Below are positions 34,617 through 42,642 of a stretch of 64,000 bases of DNA, piece by piece. Each line of letters starts with the position of its first letter. Positions within the stretch are counted from its first letter, which is position 1. Made by a program: the position numbers and the translations under genes. The stretch comes from Aeromicrobium erythreum (GTDB taxonomy: Bacteria; Actinomycetota; Actinomycetes; Propionibacteriales; Nocardioidaceae): positions 2,046,001 to 2,110,000 of the forward strand of contig NZ_CP011502.1 of the NCBI RefSeq assembly GCF_001509405.1, in the 5' to 3' direction. The notes below the pieces were generated by a model. That model was not told where the DNA came from and made no database searches. It was given only the letters and a program-made list of their open reading frames with translations.

Positions 34617-36221
34617 GTGCCGCACCCCTCTCGAGGCCGTCGTGCCCCGGTCACGGTCCTGTCCGCCGTCCTCGTGACGGGCGTCCTGGCCGTCACGGCC
34701 TCGAGCGCCCAGGCGGCGCCCCCGACGCCCGCGCCGGTGCTGGCCGTCGTGGTCGCCGACGCCGACGACCCGACCACCTACCCGAACGGCACGTCAGCGG
34801 CGCTGGACGACGTGGACCGCGTCCTCGCGCGGTGGCGTGCGGAGACCGGCTGGGTCTTCGGGCGCGGTCGTACGGTGACGACCTCGCAGGCCCCCACCTC
34901 CTGCGCCGAGGAGGACGTCCGACGGTGGGCAGCCGCGCAGCTCGACGGCACCGACCTCGCGGACACCGACGTGAGCGTCCTGGCGCTGACGCCCTGTGAC
35001 GACCCGTCATGGACGATCGAGCGCCGCGGAGACGACCCGGCCACCATCGGCCTATCTCTCGGACGCGACGCGGTGCGACCGACGCTGCACCCCCTGGTCG
35101 GCAGGGTGGCTCGCGTCCCGACCGTGCACGCCCGCATCCTCGACGACGACGGTCGGGTCGTGCAGGTCGCGGCGAACCCCTATGGCGGCACCGGCACCGG
35201 CGCCGCGTCGCTCGGGAGCGAGCCCGGCGCGCTCGACTCCGTCGTCCGCTCGGCGCTGGGCGTGCTCCAGGCCGGCGAGGTGGCCGTCTTCGACGGTGAC
35301 GACGACCTCGACGAGACCCGTACCTTCGAGCTCGCCTCGCGTGGCGCCGCCAGCGGCCTGCGCGGGCTCGCGGTCCGCGACGCGAGCACCGGCCACCGGC
35401 TGTGGTTCGACTACCGCGACCGGACCGGTCTGGACGCCGACGCACCCTACGGCGGCGAGCGACGCAGCCACCGCGTCCGCTGGACGACCGGCGTCACCGT
35501 CACGTCCACCGAGCAGGGACTGCTCAACCTCGTGCCGCGCGCCGCACCCGCCGACGACGGGTCGCCGTCGTGGGACGGGGCCTTCGGGCCCGGGACGACG
35601 CTGCGCAGCGGCCGGCTCACCGTCGTCTTCGGCGAGCAGGCGGAGCGCGCGACCGTGACCGTCACCCGCGAGGGTCGCTACGACGCCGCGTTCGAGGGCG
35701 GCGTGCCGCGGGTCGTCGGATCCGTGCGGGTCGGCGGGACCGCGCGGGTCGCCTACGACGCGATCTCGCCGGAGCCGACCACGCATGGCGTGCAGTGGTA
35801 CCTCGACGGGGAGCCGGTGCGGGGCGCGACGGGGCAGACCTTCCGCCTCGGTCGGGACGACCTGCACGCGCGCCTGTCAGTCCGACTGCGGGCCGACCGA
35901 GACCGCTACGTCCCGATCGACCGGACCGCGGCGGGCGTCCGCGTCGGCGCCGGCGTGTTCTCGGCGCCTCGCCCCGTCGTGCGGGGTTCCCTGCGCGTCG
36001 GCACGCGCGCGTCGGTGTCGCTCGGCACCTGGACGCCGCGCAGCACCTACACGGCCGTCCAGTGGTACGCGGACGGGAAGGCCCTGCGTCGCGCGGACGA
36101 CCGCACCCTGCTCGTCACGAGGGCCCTGCGCGGCAAGCAGCTCTCCGTGCGGGTACGGGGCACGCGGGTCGCCTACCAGGACCTGACCCTCACCTCGCTC
36201 GCTCGTCGCGTCCCGCGCTGA
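34617..36221 (+). CDS. secreted protein with gametolysin-like N-terminal part and C-terminal Ig-like repeats
   Basis: A 534-residue exported protein. The signal peptide covers about residues 1-39 (h-region VTVLSAVLVTGVLAVTA, cleavage near AQA-AP). The next 350 residues have the outline of actinobacterial M11/gametolysin-like proteins, for example TFELASRGAASGLRGLAV then STGHRLWFDYRDRTGLDA, but I find no HExxH zinc motif. The last 170 residues hold two Ig-like repeats with the core VQWYLDGEPV / VQWYADGKAL. A surface binding or inactive-protease role is a guess. Convergent with phoD. Confidence 0.82.
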   Translation: MPHPSRGRRAPVTVLSAVLVTGVLAVTASSAQAAPPTPAPVLAVVVADADDPTTYPNGTSAALDDVDRVLARWRAETGWVFGRGRTVTTSQAPTSCAEEDVRRWAAAQLDGTDLADTDVSVLALTPCDDPSWTIERRGDDPATIGLSLGRDAVRPTLHPLVGRVARVPTVHARILDDDGRVVQVAANPYGGTGTGAASLGSEPGALDSVVRSALGVLQAGEVAVFDGDDDLDETRTFELASRGAASGLRGLAVRDASTGHRLWFDYRDRTGLDADAPYGGERRSHRVRWTTGVTVTSTEQGLLNLVPRAAPADDGSPSWDGAFGPGTTLRSGRLTVVFGEQAERATVTVTREGRYDAAFEGGVPRVVGSVRVGGTARVAYDAISPEPTTHGVQWYLDGEPVRGATGQTFRLGRDDLHARLSVRLRADRDRYVPIDRTAAGVRVGAGVFSAPRPVVRGSLRVGTRASVSLGTWTPRSTYTAVQWYADGKALRRADDRTLLVTRALRGKQLSVRVRGTRVAYQDLTLTSLARRVPR

Positions 36222-36236
36222 GGCCCGGAGCGGGCC
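36222..36236. terminator. short hairpin between convergent genes
   Basis: GGCCCG-GAG-CGGGCC directly after the stop of the secreted-protein gene and 25 bases before the phoD stop. The six-pair stem is modest; it could serve either direction. Confidence 0.4.
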
Positions 36237-36261
36237 CAAGCCGCGCGGCGCGCCGACCGGG

Positions 36262-37836
36262 TCAGCGGCGCTGCGGTGCGAGCGTGCGGGTGTAGAGCGC
36301 CCGTCCCTCGACGTCGCGCAGCGTGACGGTCAGCGCCTGCGTGACGGCGTCGATCTCGACCTCGCCGAAGAACTGGAACCCGTCCGCTGGTCCGGTGTTG
36401 GGCGTCGGCGGGGCGGCGACGAACTCCGCGCGCGGACCGAACGTCGCGTCGAGCCGGTTCGGTCCGAAGGCACCGGCGTTCAACGGGCCGGACACGAACT
36501 CCCAGAACGGGTCGAAACGCTGGTAGGCGGCCCGGTCGGGCGAGTAGTGGTGCGCCGCCGTGTAGTGCACGTCGGCCGTGAGCCACACGTGGTTGCGGAT
36601 GCCGGCGTCCTGCAGCGCCGTGAGGACCTGCGCGATGTCGATCTCGCGACCGCGCGGCGCCCCGGCGTCGCCCTGGGCCAGACCCTCCTGCGCGCTGCTG
36701 CCGTCGGGCACGACCAGCCCGATCGGCAGGTCCGCCGCGATGACCTTCCACGTGGCGCGGGAGGCGCGCAGCTCACGCAGCAGCCAGCGGGTCTGCTCGG
36801 CGCCGAGCACCCCTCCGTCGCCCGAGGTCTCGTCATTGGCCGTGTTCGGGTCCTTGTGGGTGCGCATGTCGAGGACGAAGACGTCGAGCAGCGGTCCTTG
36901 GTGCAGGACGCGGTAGACCCGGCCGACCCGGTCGGGCGAGATCTCGGCGACGGGCACGTAGTCGTGGAACGCGCGCCGCGCCCGCGCCGCCAGCACGTCG
37001 ACGCGACGCTCGGTGTACCGCGCGTCGTCGAGGACCTCGCCGGGGTACCAGTTGTTGGTGACCTCGTGGTCGTCCCACTGCGTCACCTGCGCGGTGCTCG
37101 CCAGGAATGCGCGCCAGTTCTCCGCCTCCAGGTTGTAGCGGTACTGGCCTCGGTACTCGGCGAGGGTCTCGGCGACCTTCGACTTCTCCTCCGTGACGAG
37201 GTTCGTCCACGTCCGGCCGTCCGACAACGGCACGGACGCCTGCACGGGACCGTCGGCGTACACGGTGTCGCCGCTGCAGAGGAAGAAGTCGGCGTCGCGG
37301 CGGGCCATCGCGTCGGCGATGCGGAAGCCGCCCACGTCGGGGTTGACGCCCCAGCCCTGTCCGGCGACGTCGCCGGACCACAGGAAGCGGACGTCGCGCC
37401 GCCGTCCGCCGAGCGTCCGGAGCCGGCCGGAGACGGGACGTCCCGAGCGGCGCGGGTCGTGCAGGTCGACGGCCCGCAGCCGGTAGTGCACGTCGGTCCC
37501 GGGCGGGAGCCCTCGCACCGTCCACTGCCCGGTGAGGTCGGTGTCGGGCGTGACGCGCGGACCAGGGACGGTCACGGCGCGCCGGAAGGAGGGGTCGCGC
37601 GAGATCTCCGCGACGAGTCGCGCCGGCCGGTCGGCCCGCCCCCACAGCGTGGCCTGCCCCGCGTGCACGTCACCGGCCTGCACCCCGTGCGTCAGCTCGG
37701 GCCTGCCCCGCCGCACGAGAGCCGGCACACCCCGCGCTGACGCCGGCCCACCCCCCAGCAGCACCCCACCGGAAGTGGCAGCGGCGAGCGCAGCAGCGCG
37801 GACGACGGTACGGCGATCGATCTCCCCCGAGCTCAT
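36262..37836 (-). CDS. phoD: alkaline phosphatase D (PhoD family), Tat-exported
   Basis: A 524-residue secreted phosphodiesterase/phosphatase. A twin-arginine-like signal (IDRRTVVRAAALAAA, residues 5-20) leads to ASA-RG cleavage. An N-terminal fibronectin-like domain (VQAGDVHAGQATLWGRAD) precedes the metallophosphatase core: FLWSGDVAGQGWG, FLCSGDTVYADGP, TQWDDHEVTNNW, WLTADVHYTAAHHYSP. These supply the Fe/Ca ligands. ATG 37836 is used because GGGAGG lies eight bases upstream; an earlier in-frame start at 37866 has none. It would scavenge phosphate from extracellular phosphodiesters. It borders repeat element B. Confidence 0.93.
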   Translation of the reverse strand: MSSGEIDRRTVVRAAALAAATSGGVLLGGGPASARGVPALVRRGRPELTHGVQAGDVHAGQATLWGRADRPARLVAEISRDPSFRRAVTVPGPRVTPDTDLTGQWTVRGLPPGTDVHYRLRAVDLHDPRRSGRPVSGRLRTLGGRRRDVRFLWSGDVAGQGWGVNPDVGGFRIADAMARRDADFFLCSGDTVYADGPVQASVPLSDGRTWTNLVTEEKSKVAETLAEYRGQYRYNLEAENWRAFLASTAQVTQWDDHEVTNNWYPGEVLDDARYTERRVDVLAARARRAFHDYVPVAEISPDRVGRVYRVLHQGPLLDVFVLDMRTHKDPNTANDETSGDGGVLGAEQTRWLLRELRASRATWKVIAADLPIGLVVPDGSSAQEGLAQGDAGAPRGREIDIAQVLTALQDAGIRNHVWLTADVHYTAAHHYSPDRAAYQRFDPFWEFVSGPLNAGAFGPNRLDATFGPRAEFVAAPPTPNTGPADGFQFFGEVEIDAVTQALTVTLRDVEGRALYTRTLAPQRR

Positions 37837-37866
37837 GCCACGACCCTCCCTCACCCGTCTGACCAC

Positions 37867-38679
37867 CGGGTGTCGCGCCGGTGACCTGCACGTGGCGCAG
37901 GAGGGGGTCTTGGCGTGGCTTGGTGGTGCGCGGCCGCAGGAGGTCTCCTCCTGCTGGTGCGCTGCCGCAGCGGGGTCTGGGCTTGCCGGTGCGCTGCCGC
38001 AGGGGGTCTCGTCGTGATGCTGCGCTGCCTCGGCTGGTGCTGGGGGTGGTCTCCGAAAGGGCCTCGACCGGGCGGGTGGCAGCGGCGCTGGTCTGGGGTC
38101 TCGGGCTGCGGGTTGCGCTCGGGGTGGACGCCGGATTCTGCGTCCGTGTGCGAAAGGCCGAGGATGCTGCGTTTGCTACGGGATCCCGTCACCGACGCAG
38201 AAGCGTTCGACCTTGAGCGCGTGGATGAAGAATTGTGGGTGCACTGTGGGGTCGGGTGGCCAGCGCTTCTCCCTTCTCGTGGCACGGTCCACGAGAAGGG
38301 AGAAGCACTTCCGCCTCTGACCCGCTCAGCGGTGGATCCACCACCTGTACAGCGCTCAGAAGGTGGCAGATCCACCGCCGACTGCGATTCGGTGGCAGAC
38401 CCACCGCCCAGGGGGCAAGAACGCAGAATCGTGCGCCCGCCCCAGCACCGAGCCGCAGCCCGAGACCCCAGACCAGCGCCGCTGCCAGCCGCCCGGTCGA
38501 GGCCCTTGCGGAGCGCAGGACGAGTCGAAGCCGCACCGACGCAGGCCCGTCCGAGCGAGGAGCTGCACCGACGCAGCCGCAGGACGATCACAACGAACAG
38601 GACGGACGAGAAGCCGGCCCCCACCTTCCACCCCACCGCCATGCGGCTGATTCGGTGGCAGGGTCGGCCAACCTCCGGT
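37867..38679. repeat. intergenic inverted-repeat element, copy B
   Basis: An 855-base gap between divergent phoD and the GAF-SpoIIE gene with no credible gene. Arms of 52 bases (38057-38108 and 38456-38507) are inverted copies with one mismatch. Three or four roughly 31-base GGTGCGCTGC-type units precede the left arm (37925-38035). Inside lie the palindrome ACGGGATCCCGT (38178-38189), a 17-18 pair hairpin 38265-38306 with loop CACGGT, and a second hairpin (38330-38380) built from GGTGGATC/GATCCACC. Bases 38600-38679 show no family similarity. Confidence 0.85.
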
Positions 38680-38685
38680 TAGATA
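38680..38685 (+). promoter_or_regulatory. candidate -10 of the GAF-SpoIIE/polysaccharide operon
   Basis: TAGATA, six bases (AATCGT), then ATG 38692, in a short AT-rich stretch at the edge of repeat element B. It has the leaderless layout seen elsewhere in the window; the hexamer's last base departs from T. Confidence 0.45.
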
Positions 38686-38691
38686 AATCGT

Positions 38692-39939
38692 ATGGACGAT
38701 GCTCTCGGGGAGGGCGGGACGCGGACGTTGACCGCGGACCGCGCGACGCCCACCACGACAACCGATCCCGACCGCGCGGTCGAGGCGACCGGGCTCCTCG
38801 ACACTCCCCGCGAGGAGCGGTTCGACCGGTTCACGCAGCTGGCTCGCACCATCTGGGGCGTGCCGATGTCGAGCATCAACCTCTTCGACCACGAGCGGTC
38901 CTTCCTGAAGTCGACCGCCGGCATCGACGGGGTCACCGAGGTCAGGACGAGCGACACGTTCTGCGAGACCACCCGCGAGCACGACGCGCCCCTCGTCGTC
39001 ACCGACGCCGTGGAGGACCCGACGTTCGCCTCACTGCCCACCGTCACCGCCTTCGGGGTCCGCTTCTACGCCGGTCACCCGATCCGCGACCAGCACGGCA
39101 CGACGATCGGGACGCTCTGCCTGTACGACACGAGCCCCCGCGAGTTCGGCGACCACGACCTCACGATGCTCGAGCAGCTCGCGACCTGCGTGCAGGACGA
39201 GGTGCACCTCAGCTCCGACCGCGAGCACGCCACGTCGGTGCAGCAGGCCCTGCTCCCCCGCGGCGTCCCTCCCGTGCCGGGCTACACGTTCGCCGCCACC
39301 TGCGTCGCCACCGGGCTCGTCGCGGGCGACGCCTTCGACCACCGCGAGCTCGAGGGCGGGCACTACGTGCTCGTCGCCGACGTCATGGGCAAGGGCACCG
39401 CCGCCGCCATCCTCATGTCGGCGGTTCGGACCGTCATCCGGGCGGAGATGCGCCGCTTCGCCGAGACCGACCCGGCCACGCGCGGCCACCTGGGCGGTGT
39501 GCTCGAGCGCGCTCGCGACGTCGTCCAGGACGACCTGGAGGCCGCCGAGGCGTTCGTCACCGTCTTCCTCGGCTGGGCCGACCCGCACACCGGCGTCCTG
39601 TCGTTCGTCGACGCCGGCCACGGGCTCTCCGTGGTCGTCCACCACGACGGGAGCACCACGACCCTCGGGTCCGACGACCTGCCGCTCGGTGTCGACGCGA
39701 CGTCCGACTGGCACGAGCAGCGCGTCGAGCTCGCCGCGGGCGACACGTTCGTGTGCTTCAGCGACGGTCTGCTCGACGTCGTCCCCGACATCGAGGTGCC
39801 CTCGGCCGCCGTGAGCCGCCTGGTGGCCGCCACGGGTTCGCCCCACCGGCTCGTGCGCGAGGTCGAGCGGCTCGCCCTCGCCGTGCCCGTGCGCGACGAC
39901 GTGACGGTGCTGGCGGTGCGCAAGGACGCGGCGGAGTGA
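38692..39939 (+). CDS. GAF domain - SpoIIE-type PP2C serine phosphatase
   Basis: A 415-residue cytoplasmic protein. A GAF sensor domain spans about 25-165 (VPMSSINLFDHERSFLKS, GTLCLYDTSPREFGDHDL). The SpoIIE/RsbU-like phosphatase covers about 175-410 with all metal-binding motifs: VAGDAFD, VADVMGKGTAAAILMS, FVDAGHGLSVVV, CFSDGLLDVV and VRDDVTVLAV. Such enzymes dephosphorylate STAS proteins in partner-switching cascades. Two genes downstream is a STAS protein and next to that an RsbW-like kinase, so the substrate is probably encoded in the same operon. Stop overlaps the synthase start as GTGA. Confidence 0.93.
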   Translation: MDDALGEGGTRTLTADRATPTTTTDPDRAVEATGLLDTPREERFDRFTQLARTIWGVPMSSINLFDHERSFLKSTAGIDGVTEVRTSDTFCETTREHDAPLVVTDAVEDPTFASLPTVTAFGVRFYAGHPIRDQHGTTIGTLCLYDTSPREFGDHDLTMLEQLATCVQDEVHLSSDREHATSVQQALLPRGVPPVPGYTFAATCVATGLVAGDAFDHRELEGGHYVLVADVMGKGTAAAILMSAVRTVIRAEMRRFAETDPATRGHLGGVLERARDVVQDDLEAAEAFVTVFLGWADPHTGVLSFVDAGHGLSVVVHHDGSTTTLGSDDLPLGVDATSDWHEQRVELAAGDTFVCFSDGLLDVVPDIEVPSAAVSRLVAATGSPHRLVREVERLALAVPVRDDVTVLAVRKDAAE

Positions 39940-41891
39940 GCTCACCGCTCTGGCAGGTCCGGCTCCTGGTCGTCCTCACGGCCGTCCTCGGGGTCAACTA
40001 CGTCCTCTGGCGCTGGTTCTTCTCCGTCAACTGGCCGGCCTGGTGGATCGCCGTGCCGTTGGTGATCGCCGAGACGTACAGCGTCATCGACTCGCTGCTG
40101 TTCGGCATGACCATGTGGCGCTCGAAGCGACGTCCCGCCCCGCCGGACGCACCGCCCGACGCCACCGTCGACGTCTTCATCACCACCTACAACGAGCCGC
40201 TCGACCTCGTGCAGCGCACCGCCCTGGCGGCCGCCGAGATCCGTCACCCGCACCAGACGTGGATCCTGGACGACGGCAACCGCCCGGAGCTCGCCGCCTG
40301 GGCGGAGCAGCACGGCATCGGCTGCCTGCACCGCACGGCCGACTGGGTCGACCGTCCCCGGCACGCCAAGGCCGGCAACATCAACAACGCGCTCATGGCC
40401 ACGGAGGGTGAGTTCATCCTCATCCTCGACGCCGACCAGGTACCGACCCCCGACATCCTCGACCGTGTCCTCGGCTACTTCGACGACCCGCGCATGGCGC
40501 TCGTCCAGACGCCGCAGTACTTCGTCAACGTCGACGACGCCGACGTGCTCGGCAGCCAGGCGCCGCTCTTCTACGGGCCCATCCAGCAGGGCAAGGACGG
40601 CTGGAACGCCGCGTTCTTCTGCGGCTCGAACGCGGTCATCCGCCGCGAGGCGCTCATGCAGCTCGGCGTCTCGCGCTACGCCGACGAGCTCGAGCGCAGC
40701 GTCCGCACCGCCCTGCGCACGGCCCGAAAGATCGTCGGCCGCGCGCGGTCGGGCATCGAGGAGTCCGACGCCTCCCTGCGCACCCTGCTCGACAGCATCG
40801 ACTACGACGCCCGACGCGCGCTGGGCGCGCTCGACCGCGGCGAGGCCGTCGCCGACGTGACGTTCCGGTTCGGCCTGCGTCTGCGCGACGCCGAGCGCGA
40901 GGTGGCCCGCTCCGACGCGCGGCTGCTCGCCGACGACGTCGCCGCCATCGCCGCCCTCGAGGACGGGCTGTCGACGGACGGCCTGGACGCGGTCGACGTC
41001 GAGGTGCTCGCCGCGACGCTGGAGCGTGACTGGTCGGCGGCCGGGGCGCTCAGCAGCGTGCGACGACTCGTCGACGCGGTCGACGTGTCGCGACTCGACG
41101 AGGCGCAGCCCGTCATGCCGCTGGCGACCATCTCGGTCACCGAGGACATGGCCACCGCGATGCGCCTGCACGGCATGGGGTGGCGCACGGCCTACCACCA
41201 CGAGGTCCTCGCCCACGGTCTCGCGCCCGAGGACATGGCCTCGATGCTCACGCAGCGACTGCGCTGGGCCCAGGGCACGGTCCAGGTGATGTTCCGCGAG
41301 AACCCGCTCGTGCAGCGGGGGCTGTCGTGGCCGCAGCGCCTCATGTACTTCGCGACGATGTGGAGCTACCTGTCCGGCTTCGCCGCCATCGTCTACATCG
41401 GCGCACCGGTGGTCTACCTGATCCTCGGCGTGCTGCCCGTGCAGGCCCTGAGCAGCGACTTCTTCATCCGCCTCGTGCCGTTCCTGGTCGTGAACCAGCT
41501 CTTGTTCTTCGTGGTGGGGCGCGGGGTGAAGACCTGGCGCGGCCAGCAGTACTCGCTCGCGCTGTTCCCGGTCTGGATCAAGGCGTTCACGTCGGCCTTC
41601 GGCAACGTGTTCCGCGGCCGCGCGCTCGACTTCGCCGTGACGCCGAAGGTCGTCACGCCCACCGAGGGACGTCCCCGCTGGGACCTCATCAGGCCGCAGC
41701 TGATCGCCATGGGCCTGCTCGTCGCGGCTCTCGTCATCGGCGGCATCCGCCTCGCCGTGGGTCAGGCCCAGCCGCTGGGTACGGCACTGAACGTGGTGTG
41801 GGTCGTGTTCGACCTCGTCATCCTGAGCATCATCATCCGGGCCGCGCGGTACCGCGGCAGCGCATCGGTCGAGGAGAGGACCCCCGCATGA
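39936..41891 (+). CDS. cellulose-synthase-like family 2 glycosyltransferase with large helical insertion
   Basis: A 651-residue membrane beta-glycan synthase. Two helices at the N-terminus (about 4-55), the GT-A domain, then about four C-terminal helices. Catalytic motifs are DDGN (near 112), DAD in LILDADQVPT (near 164), TED in ISVTEDMATAM (near 400) and QRLRW (near 440). Between FFCGSNAVIRREAL (near 228) and the TED motif are about 170 residues, roughly 140 more than in BcsA, predicted charged helix (RYADELERSVRTALRTARK and on). There is no C-terminal PilZ domain, so cyclic-di-GMP control of the usual kind is missing. GTG start is coupled to the phosphatase gene. The polymer made cannot be named. 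Confidence 0.9.
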   Translation: MSSPLWQVRLLVVLTAVLGVNYVLWRWFFSVNWPAWWIAVPLVIAETYSVIDSLLFGMTMWRSKRRPAPPDAPPDATVDVFITTYNEPLDLVQRTALAAAEIRHPHQTWILDDGNRPELAAWAEQHGIGCLHRTADWVDRPRHAKAGNINNALMATEGEFILILDADQVPTPDILDRVLGYFDDPRMALVQTPQYFVNVDDADVLGSQAPLFYGPIQQGKDGWNAAFFCGSNAVIRREALMQLGVSRYADELERSVRTALRTARKIVGRARSGIEESDASLRTLLDSIDYDARRALGALDRGEAVADVTFRFGLRLRDAEREVARSDARLLADDVAAIAALEDGLSTDGLDAVDVEVLAATLERDWSAAGALSSVRRLVDAVDVSRLDEAQPVMPLATISVTEDMATAMRLHGMGWRTAYHHEVLAHGLAPEDMASMLTQRLRWAQGTVQVMFRENPLVQRGLSWPQRLMYFATMWSYLSGFAAIVYIGAPVVYLILGVLPVQALSSDFFIRLVPFLVVNQLLFFVVGRGVKTWRGQQYSLALFPVWIKAFTSAFGNVFRGRALDFAVTPKVVTPTEGRPRWDLIRPQLIAMGLLVAALVIGGIRLAVGQAQPLGTALNVVWVVFDLVILSIIIRAARYRGSASVEERTPA

Positions 41892-42217
41892 CCGACATCC
41901 ACGTCGCCCACACCGAGCGCGGGATCGGGGTCGTCACCCCGGTCGGCCGGCTCACGATGGTCGTCACCCGCCAGCTGACCGAGGCCATCACCGGCCTCGT
42001 CGACGGGGGGACGTCCAAGGTCGTCGTCGACCTGGGCGAGACGACGTTCCTCGACTCCTCCGGCCTGGGTGCGCTCATCGCCGGTCTCAAGCGGTGCCGC
42101 CAGGCCGGCGGCGACCTGCGGCTCGCCCGACCGACCGAGCAGGTGACGACCGTCCTGTCGCTCACCAACCTCGACCGCGTGCTCCGACCGCGTGCCTCGG
42201 TCGCGGAGGCGTTCTGA
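41888..42217 (+). CDS. STAS domain protein (anti-sigma-factor-antagonist type)
   Basis: A 109-residue SpoIIAA/RsbV-like protein. The phosphorylatable serine is in FLDSSGLGALIAGLKRC (near 58). It would be phosphorylated by the kinase-like neighbour and dephosphorylated by the SpoIIE protein at the operon start. ATG overlaps the synthase stop by four bases. With no sigma-factor gene adjacent, its output could be the synthase itself or a distant sigma factor. Confidence 0.93.
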   Translation: MTDIHVAHTERGIGVVTPVGRLTMVVTRQLTEAITGLVDGGTSKVVVDLGETTFLDSSGLGALIAGLKRCRQAGGDLRLARPTEQVTTVLSLTNLDRVLRPRASVAEAF

Positions 42218-42642
42218 TGGCCGACATGCACAGCGTCGACCTGGTGCTGGAGGCCGTCCCCGAGCAGGTCGACACGCTGCAGGACGAGATCGCCCAGCTC
42301 TGGGAGAGCGTCCCGTCGGTGTCGACGACCGACCGGGTGCGGTTCGAGATGGCGCTCGTCGAGATCTTCGCCAACATCGTGGAGCACAGCGTCCGCCACC
42401 ACCCCGGCCCTCCCCTGCGCCAGGTGACCATCCGGCTCGACGTGTCCCCCGGGCTGGTCGAGGCGCGGTTCGCCGACGACGGCCGTCCGGTGGGGCTCGA
42501 CCTGAGCGACGTGACGATGCCCCCGCCGGACGCCGAGGACGGTCGCGGGCTCGCCCTGACGATCGCCGCCGTCGACGCCCTGGCCTACGAGCGCGAGGGC
42601 GACATCAACCGGTGGACGGTGACCTGCCGGAGGAGCGGGTGA
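42217..42642 (+). CDS. RsbW-like ATP-binding serine kinase / anti-sigma factor
   Basis: A 141-residue GHKL ATPase-fold protein. N box EMALVEIFANIVEHS, G1 box FADDGRPVGLDL and G2 box EDGRGLALTIAAVDAL are present, so ATP binding looks intact. It should phosphorylate the STAS partner and bind either it or a target. ATG overlaps the STAS stop (TGATG). Confidence 0.92.
   Translation: MADMHSVDLVLEAVPEQVDTLQDEIAQLWESVPSVSTTDRVRFEMALVEIFANIVEHSVRHHPGPPLRQVTIRLDVSPGLVEARFADDGRPVGLDLSDVTMPPPDAEDGRGLALTIAAVDALAYEREGDINRWTVTCRRSG

Noticed and set aside
38235-41891. A 1,218-codon plus-strand frame running into the glycosyltransferase
   Set aside because: Its first half is repeat element B and the out-of-frame shadow of the SpoIIE gene; the real synthase starts at GTG 39936 with a GTGA overlap.
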